A stretch of 32,106 nucleotides of DNA, taken from assembly GCA_024693225.1 (NCBI GenBank), contig JAILLI010000104.1, positions 1 through 32,106 on the forward strand. Direction: 5' to 3'. The stretch comes from Lachnospiraceae bacterium (GTDB taxonomy: Bacteria > Bacillota > Clostridia > Lachnospirales > Lachnospiraceae). Numbering within the stretch: position 1 is the stretch's first letter; each line of letters starts with the position of its first letter. This document shows, in pieces, positions 13,639 through 23,698 of this stretch. The notes under the pieces are model-generated. The model worked only from the letters and a program-made list of their open reading frames with translations, had not been told where the DNA came from and searched no databases. A program made the position numbers and the translations under genes.

Positions 13639-16242
13639 TCACCATACATAGGTGATAAATCTGTTGCCGGCCTGCTCGAACATGGACCGGCTGTCATTCA
13701 TACCCATTTTGTACACTCTCTCATCACGCGGTTCGTACAGTACCGTGTTTTTGGCGTCATATCCTATGATGATAACGGCTCCTCCGCCTTCCGTCATGGC
13801 CATGACGGGATAACCGTTCGATACATAGTACAGCATGTCGGATAGACTGCAGCCCGAAAGATCCAGAACATCAGCTTCCAGATTATCCGACAGGACCCTT
13901 ACAAGAGACTTGGTCCTGACCTCTTCCCGGGAACTCTTGTATACCCCTCCCGACTGGAGCATGGCATCTATACATTTAACGTATGAACTGCTGCTATCTT
14001 CCTCCTGACCGGTATCTCCTTCGTCTGCGCTCTCTTCATCGTCTTTTCCTGCCTCATTTAGGTCTCCGGCTTTTGCTTCTTCCGATCCTGCTTCTATACC
14101 GGCTATCCTTGCTTCCGTTTTCCGATCACCCGTCTCCCATATGTAGGCCATACGTTTGTCAACTACCACTCCGTACAGGCCGCTTGCCTCTTCAACAGCC
14201 TCCGCAGCCGATGTATATATCCCATCAAGCTCGCCCTTAGCATATACATAGTAGCGTTTAAGGGTATCCTTACCGGACAGGCTTACATCCCTGCTGCCTT
14301 CAAGAACGACCTCCTTGGGATTTGTGACCTTGACCGTCTGCTTGGGATCTTCCGGTGCCTTGTAGAGCACAGTCTGGTAAGTGGTCTCCTCTTTCTCGGT
14401 AACAAGGCCGGCAAGCTTGTTCTTAAGCGTTGTCCGGGTCTTATTGTTGACTATCTGGTCATCCTCGACCGGTATGAAGGTTCCTCTTTCGACATCCCTC
14501 ATGGCCCGGGTAAGGATCAGCATGTTCTCCACCTTTTCCACTCCGAGCACAAATATCCCGTCCTGCTGGTAATTCTTGAGGATATTGCCTGCCTGATCCT
14601 GTATCTTTATACAGTACATGGGTATCACGGTCTTTCCCGTATCATCCGTTGTCACGTCGGATACCCTGGCTGCCCCGTATACCACGTCATTGTCCATAAA
14701 TCCCAGAGGGATGACCACTTCCCCTGCGGCAGAAGGTATGACCGACGGGGTCATGCTGTTCAGTTTAAATAACTGGATCTGGGTATAATCGATCACCGAT
14801 TCACCGCTCTGCCATGCTATGGTACTCTCGTCATCCGAGGAATAAAAGCCGGATTCCCTTATACTGTCCTGCATGACCTCGGATTCCCTGGTATCGAGCT
14901 TTATGGTATAGATACAGCCGTCAAGCAGAACATACATCCTGTTTCTCGTGCTGATGTACGCCAGATTGTCGATATCCCTGGCAAGTATGTCATATGATTT
15001 GGTATAGGGGATAAAGAGCATCTCCTCTATGGTGTTCAATGTACAGTCATAGTAATAGAGGTCCACACCCACTCTTCCTTCATTGCGGCCCCTGTTCATG
15101 TATCCGTATACTATGAACCATATGTTTCCGACACCGTCGATCATCATGGGCTTGATTGAATGCGCATCATATCTTGTCCTTGCATCATCATTGTCCTTAT
15201 CGGCAAAAGCAAAGAGCCTTGCAAGTGTCTGCGATGAGATATTATATGAATAAAGGGCATTCTGCTGGACGAAAGCATATATGGATCCGGTATCGTTCTC
15301 CATCCTGACCGGCTTGTCATTGATTATGCCGTGCAGTATCTTCCCGTTGACCACGACATTCTTTTCCTCGTCAAAGACCTGGTCCATTTTCCGCTCATAC
15401 TCCATGAGATACATCCTCTTGCCTCTCTGGATGCGGAAATACTCCGACACGTTATGAAGCCTTGAGAGGGCCTCAACCTGATAGGTGAGCTTTATGGAGG
15501 CCGTGGTCTCGTCTATCTCGATAAGCTCCATGTCCTTGTCTCCCACCAGGGTCGGCTCCAGATCGCCCCAGGTCAGCTGGTTGAAGCTGGAATGGATATT
15601 TACATAGGCATAACTGCTGTTATCCCCATCGGCGTTCGATTCCATGTATTTTCTGAGTTCTTCGGCCTCATCAGCCTTCATGGTCCTGTCGGAAAAATCC
15701 CGGACAAAGTCCATCTTCTCCGTAAGATACAGTTCGGCCCGGTTTATCACCCTGGCGTAGTACCTGATGATATCTCCCCCGGAAGTCGTAAGCTTTATTA
15801 TGAGCATATACTCCCTGTCATCCTCGATCAGATCCTTGAGCATGGCCGTTGCATATATCACATCGCCTTCATAGGTAAAATCAGACACCTCGGTCTCCTC
15901 AATAAGCCTGGACATATCAAGAGGCCTGACTTCATAGGAGACTTTTGCGATAACGGCATCATAAAGATCTGCCCGAAATGTCACAGATCTGTTGGCCATA
16001 AGGGGCGTTATGGGACCACGCAGATAACTCCCCTCCATTTCAGCCGTATAGCCGTGGAGAGGATTGATATACTGGTCATTGACATTCATATATACGATGG
16101 GGAGCGTTGCACGTGACATGTCGGATGTCATATCCGTATTTCCCCTGTTAAGGAGAAGATCTGACACAAACAGGGAAATGAGAAACAGTATAAACGTAAC
16201 GGCAAGCTTTATCGCTCTTCTTTTTATCTTACTTCGATCCAT
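13639..16242 (-). CDS. Membrane-anchored extracytoplasmic protein with degenerate C39-like C-terminal domain, function unknown
   Basis: I do not recognise this 867-aa protein. The N-terminus MDRSKIKRRAIKLAVTFILFLISLFVSDLLL is a basic stretch plus one membrane helix, so the rest should lie outside. Residues about 300-585 have repeated Tyr/Trp-rich beta strands (SIYAFVQQNALYSYN, NIWFIVYGYMNRG, RMYVLLDGCIYTIKL) that suggest a beta-propeller or beta-rich domain. An acidic low-complexity stretch (about 717-754) links to a final domain with CIDAMLQSGGV, SLSDMLYYVSNGYPVMAMT and AVIIIGYDAKNTVLYEP, resembling C39-like peptidases; the usual catalytic His before AV is Gly. The track starts 36 codons earlier; the ATG at 16242 is chosen because the helix follows at once, although the ribosome site is weak. 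It lies 123 nt after atpC. Confidence 0.75.
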   Translation of the reverse strand: MDRSKIKRRAIKLAVTFILFLISLFVSDLLLNRGNTDMTSDMSRATLPIVYMNVNDQYINPLHGYTAEMEGSYLRGPITPLMANRSVTFRADLYDAVIAKVSYEVRPLDMSRLIEETEVSDFTYEGDVIYATAMLKDLIEDDREYMLIIKLTTSGGDIIRYYARVINRAELYLTEKMDFVRDFSDRTMKADEAEELRKYMESNADGDNSSYAYVNIHSSFNQLTWGDLEPTLVGDKDMELIEIDETTASIKLTYQVEALSRLHNVSEYFRIQRGKRMYLMEYERKMDQVFDEEKNVVVNGKILHGIINDKPVRMENDTGSIYAFVQQNALYSYNISSQTLARLFAFADKDNDDARTRYDAHSIKPMMIDGVGNIWFIVYGYMNRGRNEGRVGVDLYYYDCTLNTIEEMLFIPYTKSYDILARDIDNLAYISTRNRMYVLLDGCIYTIKLDTRESEVMQDSIRESGFYSSDDESTIAWQSGESVIDYTQIQLFKLNSMTPSVIPSAAGEVVIPLGFMDNDVVYGAARVSDVTTDDTGKTVIPMYCIKIQDQAGNILKNYQQDGIFVLGVEKVENMLILTRAMRDVERGTFIPVEDDQIVNNKTRTTLKNKLAGLVTEKEETTYQTVLYKAPEDPKQTVKVTNPKEVVLEGSRDVSLSGKDTLKRYYVYAKGELDGIYTSAAEAVEEASGLYGVVVDKRMAYIWETGDRKTEARIAGIEAGSEEAKAGDLNEAGKDDEESADEGDTGQEEDSSSSYVKCIDAMLQSGGVYKSSREEVRTKSLVRVLSDNLEADVLDLSGCSLSDMLYYVSNGYPVMAMTEGGGAVIIIGYDAKNTVLYEPRDERVYKMGMNDSRSMFEQAGNRFITYVW

Positions 16243-16339
16243 ATAATCGCAAACCGGTCCCGGGTGGTCGTATCTATCGTAAACGAAATAAATGATCCCG
16301 TTCACGATAACAAATCGATGCGTTACGACAGCGTAAAGG

Positions 16340-16361
16340 GGTCGGAGCAAAAGCTCCGACC
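16340..16361 (-). terminator. Hairpin after atpC, possible leaky terminator
   Basis: GGTCGGAGC and GCTCCGACC form a perfect 9-bp GC-rich stem with a TTTT loop on the minus strand, 4 nt after the atpC stop. The following bases are CCTTTACGC, so the U-tract is poor and termination may be partial or the hairpin may protect the 3' end. The same hairpin on the plus strand is followed by a more T-rich run, but no gene reads into it from that side. Confidence 0.55.
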
Positions 16362-16365
16362 TGTC

Positions 16366-16770
16366 TTATTTTCTGGCTGCTTCTATTCGTGCCGCACTCC
16401 GCTTAAGTGCAAGTATGGCGCGGGCTATATCTGTTCCCGCCGGTCTCTCGGAAAGGAACCTCTCCGCACGTACCCGCGCAGCCTCGGCTCTTCCCACGTC
16501 AATCTCGTCGGGCCATTCGCAAACCTCTGCCAGTATGGTCATCCGGTCCTGAAGTATCTCGAAAAAGCCTCCGTGGATGGCACATACCTTGGGGTCCCCA
16601 TCCGGAACATGCAGATAGCATACACCGGGCGCAAGCACGCTTGTCAGGGGTATGTGGTTGGGAAGGACACCAATCTGTCCCTCCGTGGTATTTATCTCCA
16701 CCATTGTCACTTCTCCCTCGAAGAAAACCCTGTCGGGACTCGTGATCTGAAGATGAAACGTATCAGCCAT
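16366..16770 (-). CDS. atpC: F1F0 ATP synthase epsilon subunit
   Basis: Epsilon is part of the central stalk and inhibits ATP hydrolysis. The 134-aa product has the N-terminal beta-sandwich blocks (FHLQITSPDRVFFEGEVTMVEINTTEGQIGVLPNHIPLTSVLAPG) and a C-terminal helical hairpin rich in Ala and Arg (GRAEAARVRAERFL; ILALKRSAARIEAARK). It is the last atp gene, 9 nt after atpD, the standard place. A GC-rich hairpin follows its stop. Confidence 0.95.
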   Translation of the reverse strand: MADTFHLQITSPDRVFFEGEVTMVEINTTEGQIGVLPNHIPLTSVLAPGVCYLHVPDGDPKVCAIHGGFFEILQDRMTILAEVCEWPDEIDVGRAEAARVRAERFLSERPAGTDIARAILALKRSAARIEAARK

Positions 16771-16779
16771 GTCAACTCC

Positions 16780-18219
<1,440 letters not shown>

Positions 18220-18243
18220 TTATATAAGGACGCAGGGCCCCTC

Positions 18244-19155
18244 CTAACTGCTTAGGGCATCAGCTCCGCCGATGATCTCGGTAAGCTCCTGGGTTATGGC
18301 GCCCTGTCTTGCACGGTTATACTGGAGTTCCAGATTCGATATCATCTTTTCCGCATTGTCGGTAGCCGAATCCATTGCCTGCATCCTGGCCCCGTTCTCA
18401 CTTGCGACCGCCTCGATAAGGGCACCGTATATAAGGTTTGCGACATACTTGGGGATTATGGCGGAAAGCGCCTCATCCTCATCGGGTTCGTATGTCATAA
18501 GGGCCCTTTTTGCGGTTTCCTTTTCGGCATCCGGAAGTTTATTCTCTTCTCCCTCGACACCTGTAACCGATTCGGTCGGTGTACTCTCTTTGTCGAGAGG
18601 AAGCAGCTTCTGGAGCTTGGGAATATGGACCACGGTGTTTTTAAAGATCGTATAAGCGATGTATATCTCGCCTATCTCTCCCGCGGCATATCTGGCAAGA
18701 AGCTCACCTGCAAGATCGGCCGCATCGGCATATATGGGCTCTTCGATGATATCGGAGTTCTCGTATATGACCTGATAACCTTTTCTTTTGACACCGTCAC
18801 GGCCTTTTCTTCCTATAGCATATATATCGGTCTCTCCGGTATCCCACCCGCTCTGGGTCACAAGCTTTATGATGTTGCTGTTATATCCGCCGGCAAGACC
18901 CCTGTTGGAGGTTATGAGTATCACAGCTTTTCTTGCGGATCCGTTCGGTTTCATGAACGGATGATCGATATAACCCGATCTGTTCGTAATGGATACGATG
19001 GTATCGTACATAAGGATCGTGTAGTTTTTGATCTGCTGTGCTCTCGCCTTGGCCCTCTGGAGCTTGACCGTTGATACAAGCTTCATGGCTTTGGTGATCT
19101 GCTGGGTGGATTGTATACCGGTCTTACGTCTTTTGATGTCGCGCATCGACGCCAT
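18244..19155 (-). CDS. atpG: F1F0 ATP synthase gamma subunit
   Basis: Gamma is the rotating central shaft. The 303-aa protein starts MASMRDIKRRKTGIQSTQQITKAMKLVSTVKLQRAKARA and ends ELQYNRARQGAITQELTEIIGGADAL, the two conserved terminal helices. The middle shows ILITSNRGLAGGYNSNI. Between about residues 195 and 230 there is an acidic, poorly conserved insert (PTESVTGVEGEENKLPDAEKE), which makes it slightly longer than the usual 285-290 aa. The track uses a GTG three codons earlier; the ATG at 19155 has AGGAAAGG at better distance and fits gamma N-termini. A 7-bp hairpin lies in the atpA-atpG gap. Confidence 0.96.
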   Translation of the reverse strand: MASMRDIKRRKTGIQSTQQITKAMKLVSTVKLQRAKARAQQIKNYTILMYDTIVSITNRSGYIDHPFMKPNGSARKAVILITSNRGLAGGYNSNIIKLVTQSGWDTGETDIYAIGRKGRDGVKRKGYQVIYENSDIIEEPIYADAADLAGELLARYAAGEIGEIYIAYTIFKNTVVHIPKLQKLLPLDKESTPTESVTGVEGEENKLPDAEKETAKRALMTYEPDEDEALSAIIPKYVANLIYGALIEAVASENGARMQAMDSATDNAEKMISNLELQYNRARQGAITQELTEIIGGADALSS

Positions 19156-19194
19156 GATCTGCACCTTTCCTTCCTGATACGCTAAGGCAACGGT

Positions 19195-19213
19195 AAACGG
19201 ATCCGGTCCGTTT
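19195..19213 (-). other. Small hairpin between atpA and atpG
   Basis: AAACGGA and TCCGTTT form a 7-bp stem with loop CCGGA in the 63-nt gap. It has no T-run and is unlikely to end transcription; it could affect mRNA stability or be chance. Confidence 0.3.
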
Positions 19214-19218
19214 ACAGA

Positions 19219-20724
19219 CTATTTCAGAAAATCAGCCTTGAACATATCTATAGCCTTCTTGAGCTTTTCTTCCATCTCCTGCGAAAGCTCTTTTGTCTCG
19301 GCTATCGACGTGGGTATCTCCGGATAACTTGTCCTGATATATTCAAAGAAGCCTTCCTCAAATTCACCGACCTTTTCTACGGGAACATCAAGGAGAAGTT
19401 TCCTGGTCACAACATAGATGATGAGGATCTGATACTCAACCGGCATGGGCTTGTACTGGCCCTGCTTGAGCACTTCCCTGATCCTTTCACCCTGAGCTAA
19501 CTTCTCACGGGTATCCGCGTCAAGTTCTGATCCGAACTGGGCAAATGCGGCAAGTTCCCTGTACTGGGCAAGCTCGGTACGGATGGGAGCGGCGATCTTC
19601 TTCATTGCCTTTATCTGGGCGGCACCACCGACTCGCGATACCGAAAGACCGGCGTTGACGGCCGGACGGAAACCGGAATTGAACATTTCGGTTTCAAGGT
19701 ATATCTGTCCGTCGGTTATGGAGATAACATTTGTGGGGATGTATGCGGATACATCGCCTGCCTGCGTCTCGATTATGGGAAGCGCCGTAAGGCTTCCTCC
19801 GCCGTACTCTTCACTCATCCTGGCAGCTCGCTCTAAAAGCCTTGAATGGAGATAGAATACATCTCCGGGATAAGCTTCACGTCCGGGCGGACGGCGCAGA
19901 AGAAGTGAAAGTGTCCTGTATGCGGTAGCATGCTTGGACAGATCATCGTAGATGACAAGAACATCCTCTCCGTTCTCCATCCATTCCTCACCTATGGCAC
20001 ATCCGCTGTAAGGAGCTATGTACTGGAGGGGGGCCATCTCACTGGCTGTTGATGCAACTACTGTCGTATAAGCCATGGCTCCGAATTCCTCAAGCGTCTT
20101 CACTATGGAAGCGACCGTGGAAGCCTTCTGTCCGATGGCTACATATATACACTTAACGTTCTGACCCTTCTGGTTGATTATGGTATCTATGGCGATGGCA
20201 GTCTTTCCTGTCTGTCTGTCACCGATTATGAGCTCTCTTTGTCCACGTCCTATAGGGATCATGGAATCGATGGCCTTGATACCGGTCTGGAGAGGTGTGT
20301 CGACTGATTTTCTCGTGATAACACCGCTTGCTACACGTTCGATCCTGCGGTACTTGTCAGTCTGGATGGGGCCTTTTCCGTCTATGGGCTGACCGAGCGC
20401 ATTGACGACCCTTCCGAGCAGGGCATCTCCGGCAGGAACCTCAACAACTCTTCCGGTTGTCTTAACGGTATCGCCTTCGTTGATCGATCCTGCACCGAGT
20501 AGCACAGCACCGACATTGTCTTCCTCCAGGTTCATGACCATACCGTACACTTCGCCCGGGAACTCGAGAAGTTCTCCCTGCATAGCCCGTTCAAGACCGT
20601 GTACACGCGCGATACCATCCGCAACCTGAATGACTGTTCCGACTTCGGATACCTCAAGATGCTCCGCGTATCTTTTGATCTGATCCTTGATCACCGAACT
20701 GATCTCTTCTGGTCTTAAATTCAT
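19219..20724 (-). CDS. atpA: F1F0 ATP synthase alpha subunit
   Basis: Alpha alternates with beta in the F1 head and binds non-catalytic nucleotide. The 501-aa product begins [19 protein letters not shown], has the Walker A loop GDRQTGKT (168-175), the Asp-rich strand [45 protein letters not shown], and the arginine-finger region [10 protein letters not shown]. Length is standard. It lies 16 nt after atpH in the normal order. Start by ATG with AAGGTATAAG-type purine-rich site. Confidence 0.98.
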   Translation of the reverse strand: MNLRPEEISSVIKDQIKRYAEHLEVSEVGTVIQVADGIARVHGLERAMQGELLEFPGEVYGMVMNLEEDNVGAVLLGAGSINEGDTVKTTGRVVEVPAGDALLGRVVNALGQPIDGKGPIQTDKYRRIERVASGVITRKSVDTPLQTGIKAIDSMIPIGRGQRELIIGDRQTGKTAIAIDTIINQKGQNVKCIYVAIGQKASTVASIVKTLEEFGAMAYTTVVASTASEMAPLQYIAPYSGCAIGEEWMENGEDVLVIYDDLSKHATAYRTLSLLLRRPPGREAYPGDVFYLHSRLLERAARMSEEYGGGSLTALPIIETQAGDVSAYIPTNVISITDGQIYLETEMFNSGFRPAVNAGLSVSRVGGAAQIKAMKKIAAPIRTELAQYRELAAFAQFGSELDADTREKLAQGERIREVLKQGQYKPMPVEYQILIIYVVTRKLLLDVPVEKVGEFEEGFFEYIRTSYPEIPTSIAETKELSQEMEEKLKKAIDMFKADFLK

Positions 20725-20740
20725 GGATCTTATACCTTCC

Positions 20741-21295
20741 TTATATCGTGTTAAGCTGGATCCGGCGAAGGTTCTTCGCCAGTTCGTTTAGTTTCGTTGA
20801 AACGCTGCTGTCAACGACCTTATCCTTGATCCTTATCCTCATACCCCCGATAAGAGATGCATCAACATCATAATCCATCTCCATCTTCACGTAATCCGTC
20901 GTATCAAGCAGTTTTTGTTCTATACGTTCTTTCTGCACATCCGTAAGCTCGATGGGAGTAAGAACATGAGCCACACCGATCTTTTTATAGTCCTTGACCA
21001 TGTCGATAAAGCTTCCCAGTATACCGTCTATCTCTTCGTAGCGGTTGTTTACCACGACCTGATGCAAGAGACCGCACAGTTCCCGGGACAGACGTTCCGA
21101 AAAGATATTCCGGATAAGGGACAGCTTTTCTTCCTTGTCAACACTCGGATGGCTCATAATCTTTGCCAGATCCGGATTGTCGTCAAGGATCTGCACAAGC
21201 TGCGTTACCTCCGAATACAGATCGTCAACCCTGTTCTCTTCCACAGCCAGCTGGAACAATGCATCCGCATAGGTTTTTGTAACTAGCTTTGCCAT
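20741..21295 (-). CDS. atpH: F1F0 ATP synthase delta subunit
   Basis: Delta (OSCP-like) ties the peripheral stalk to the top of F1. The 184-aa product has the usual helical N-terminal domain ([37 protein letters not shown]) and the conserved C-terminal segment ([36 protein letters not shown]). It starts inside the end of atpF, overlapping by 13 nt, which suggests translational coupling of the two stalk subunits. Confidence 0.95.
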   Translation of the reverse strand: MAKLVTKTYADALFQLAVEENRVDDLYSEVTQLVQILDDNPDLAKIMSHPSVDKEEKLSLIRNIFSERLSRELCGLLHQVVVNNRYEEIDGILGSFIDMVKDYKKIGVAHVLTPIELTDVQKERIEQKLLDTTDYVKMEMDYDVDASLIGGMRIRIKDKVVDSSVSTKLNELAKNLRRIQLNTI

Positions 21296-21840
21296 GTGCT
21301 CTCACCTACTTCTTTCAGCGTCTCTTCAACGAGAGAATCCTGAATGTTAGTGTCAATGCCTGCGGCAATGACCTTACCGGCCATGAGTGATGCAACATCT
21401 ATGATCTGGGTCTTGATCTCATCGGCAGCCTTCTGTTTTTCAAGTTCGGCTTCATTATGTGCCTGCCGTATTATGCCTGCTGCCTCGTCTTTTGCCGAAG
21501 CTATGATCGTCTCCTCGTTCTTGACGGCTTTCTTGCGTGCCTCGGAAAGAATCTCATCCGCATCCTTCTGCGCACCTGCCATCTTTGTCTCGTACTCGTT
21601 CTTGAGGGACTGGGCCTGGTCCTTATCCTGCCTTGCGCTGTCAAGATCCGCCTGGATCCTTTCCTGACGCTTTCTTAAAAGGTCACGCGTAGGTTTGAAC
21701 AGCATATAGGACATGAAAAGGAACAAAACAAAAACGGCAACTGCTGTGATGACGGCATCATGCAGCAGCTGGAAATCAAGATCAAACAGACGCTCCATCT
21801 GCTCGCCTTCAAGCAGCACAGCTGTAATCATCTGATCCAA
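21283..21840 (-). CDS. atpF: F1F0 ATP synthase b subunit
   Basis: The b dimer is the peripheral stalk. The 185-aa product has one membrane helix (about residues 27-47, LLHDAVITAVAVFVLFLFMSYMLF) followed by a long charged helix (RDLLRKRQERIQADLDSARQDKDQAQSLKNEYETKMAGAQKDADEIL) of coiled-coil type. The start is TTG at 21840: AGGAGG lies 7 nt upstream of it, whereas the first in-frame ATG three codons later is too far. A weak start codon fits the low copy number of b next to the many c subunits, but that link is inference. Confidence 0.95.
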   Translation of the reverse strand: MDQMITAVLLEGEQMERLFDLDFQLLHDAVITAVAVFVLFLFMSYMLFKPTRDLLRKRQERIQADLDSARQDKDQAQSLKNEYETKMAGAQKDADEILSEARKKAVKNEETIIASAKDEAAGIIRQAHNEAELEKQKAADEIKTQIIDVASLMAGKVIAAGIDTNIQDSLVEETLKEVGESTWQS

Positions 21841-21876
21841 GTTTCTGCCTCCTTTCGATTATCGGTTTTGCCATAA

Positions 21877-22143
<267 letters not shown>

Positions 22144-22198
22144 CTAATCTTTATGCTTGTTTATTTAGATTACTGATATACAAAAAAAGGGCTCTTTG

Positions 22199-22915
22199 CT
22201 ACGTTTCGCCGATAGCGTCAGCAACATACGTCATTGTCAGCATACAGAATACATATGTCTGTATCGCACCCGAGAAGAGGTCGAAATACAGATGCAGGAA
22301 ACCGGGCCATCCCCATGCTATCCGGCTCAGCAGTCCGTAGACCAAAGCCATCATTACCGTACCTGACAATATGTTGGCAAAAAGACGAAGTGAGATCGAT
22401 ACCGGAACCGCTATGTCACCGATAACATTGATCGGTGCCCATATGGGCCAGGGATCGCACAGGCCTTTGAGGAACCCTCCGACACCCTGGTGCTTTATCT
22501 TGTTAAAGAATATAAGGCCGAATGTGATAAGGCCCAGCGGGAAGGTAACTCCGTAATCCGCTGTGGGCGGCCGCAGTCCCAGAAGACCCGAGAAGTTGCT
22601 GATGAGAATGAAGCAAAAGAGGGTGGATATATAACCGAGAAACTTAGATGCACTCTTTCCCATACATCCTGTGATCATATTGTCGAGCATCTCCACGATA
22701 AGCTCGACGATATTCTGAAAAGTACCGGGCTTCTCATAAGGATCCGCATTTACTATCACGCGATGAGCGCATATGGTAAATACGACGAAAAGCAGCATCA
22801 CGATCAAAAGGCTTACATGGGTCGTAGTGATCCAGACAGTCTGCCCGAATATCCGGTACGAGAATATGCCTTTGATCATAAAGTTTACATCTGTTGACAA
22901 AAGAATACCGCTCAC
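22199..22915 (-). CDS. atpB: F1F0 ATP synthase a subunit
   Basis: Subunit a forms the ion half-channels against the c ring. The 238-aa multi-span protein includes SLRLFANILSGTVMMALVYG, with the essential arginine, and the final helix FSGAIQTYVFCMLTMTYVADA. The start is GTG at 22915, overlapping the atpI stop as GTGA; the next in-frame ATG 12 codons later lacks a ribosome site. Order atpI-atpB-atpE is standard. Confidence 0.96.
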   Translation of the reverse strand: MSGILLSTDVNFMIKGIFSYRIFGQTVWITTTHVSLLIVMLLFVVFTICAHRVIVNADPYEKPGTFQNIVELIVEMLDNMITGCMGKSASKFLGYISTLFCFILISNFSGLLGLRPPTADYGVTFPLGLITFGLIFFNKIKHQGVGGFLKGLCDPWPIWAPINVIGDIAVPVSISLRLFANILSGTVMMALVYGLLSRIAWGWPGFLHLYFDLFSGAIQTYVFCMLTMTYVADAIGET

Positions 22916-23316
22916 TTTACACCATCCCTGTTAAGTATTTTATGTACCGTCGGCTGGAGATATGCTCCCGCCTTTATTGTTATTATCGATATCGTAAGAA
23001 ATATAGGGTTTGCTATCTTAAAATATACGGCTGCCGCAAATACGGCACAGACGCATATGTATCTTACTATCATCTGCCGGCGCATGACCGCCGCCGCTCC
23101 CTTTTCATCAAGACACATGGCATCATCAACCGTTACCGCCATATGGATCACAAAGAAAAGAGCCAGTGCGCATCCCGTTGCCACTCCGCAAAGAGCGGAC
23201 CTTGTATCCTTAGCAAGAGGAGTCGCGAGAAGGAGTATCATATTCGCGAACACTATGCCGATCATCATTTCATGGAGGGTTTGATTTTCCTTAAGAATGA
23301 TCTTCAGTCTCTTCAT
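22912..23316 (-). CDS. atpI: ATP synthase protein I (AtpI)
   Basis: This 134-aa protein has four hydrophobic segments (MIGIVFANMILLLATPLA; GVATGCALALFFVIHMAVTV; YICVCAVFAAAVYFKI; FLTISIITIKAGAYL), fitting the ATP synthase I family. AtpI is a membrane factor that helps assemble the c ring, notably the Na+ ring of Acetobacterium woodii. The track starts 26 codons earlier inside atpZ; the ATG at 23316, with AGGAAC upstream and still overlapping atpZ by 26 nt, is a better start. It overlaps atpB by 4 nt. Confidence 0.8.
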   Translation of the reverse strand: MKRLKIILKENQTLHEMMIGIVFANMILLLATPLAKDTRSALCGVATGCALALFFVIHMAVTVDDAMCLDEKGAAAVMRRQMIVRYICVCAVFAAAVYFKIANPIFLTISIITIKAGAYLQPTVHKILNRDGVK

Positions 23317-23623
23317 TAAGATTGTTCCTGTATACCCTGTCCATCTTCTCGGCAAAATCTTCCCTATCTTCCCCGGCAATCCTCCTGTCGGCATCGCTGC
23401 CGAGATGGGTCCCGGTGGCGCCGGCGTTCTTCGCCATTATGTATATATTGCGAAAACCCGCCAGGGCTCCGATAAAGAACAGAATGATAACGATAAACGA
23501 TGTGGAAAAAAGCCTGTCAAGAAATATGCCGGCAAAAGTACAGATGAGTATGGGTACTATCATACTGATGCCGAACTGCAGGATGAGCGAAAAATTCCTG
23601 AACACTTCCTTCTGATACTTCAA
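23291..23623 (-). CDS. atpZ: AtpZ/AtpI-type membrane protein (F0F1-associated, PF09527-like)
   Basis: This 110-aa protein has two membrane helices (about residues 13-33 and 42-62, FSLILQFGISMIVPILICTFAGIFLDRLF and FIVIILFFIGALAGFRNIYIM) with the G-x-x-x-D and GxxxGxRN patterns of the small AtpZ family often encoded first in atp operons. AtpZ-AtpI is reported as a Mg2+/Ca2+ transporter serving the synthase. The C-terminal 48 residues are charged and hydrophilic. The start codon is TTG at 23623 with AAAGGA 6 nt upstream; there is no suitable ATG. It is the first gene after the atp promoter. Confidence 0.8.
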   Translation of the reverse strand: MKYQKEVFRNFSLILQFGISMIVPILICTFAGIFLDRLFSTSFIVIILFFIGALAGFRNIYIMAKNAGATGTHLGSDADRRIAGEDREDFAEKMDRVYRNNLNEETEDHS

Positions 23624-23656
23624 TAGTCATCCTTTCGCACATGCCGTATCGTTACA

Positions 23657-23685
23657 ATTATAACCATGTATGACGAAAAAGTCCA
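23657..23685 (-). promoter_or_regulatory. Sigma-70 promoter of the atp operon
   Basis: The minus strand reads TGGACT, 17 nt, TATAAT, ending 33 nt upstream of the atpZ TTG. The -10 is perfect and the -35 matches at four positions. It lies in the 75-nt gap after the wall-hydrolase gene. No terminator is visible in that gap, so transcription from the upstream operon may also run into atp. Confidence 0.65.
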
Positions 23686-23698
23686 CATAAAACAACTG

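Noticed and set aside
16243-16339. Promoter for the 867-aa gene in the gap after atpC
   Set aside because: TTGTTA-N17-TATTTC can be drawn, but the -10 match is poor.
19156-19164. GTG start for atpG three codons upstream
   Set aside because: The AGGAAAGG site is too close to it; the ATG at 19155 is better spaced and fits gamma subunit N-termini.
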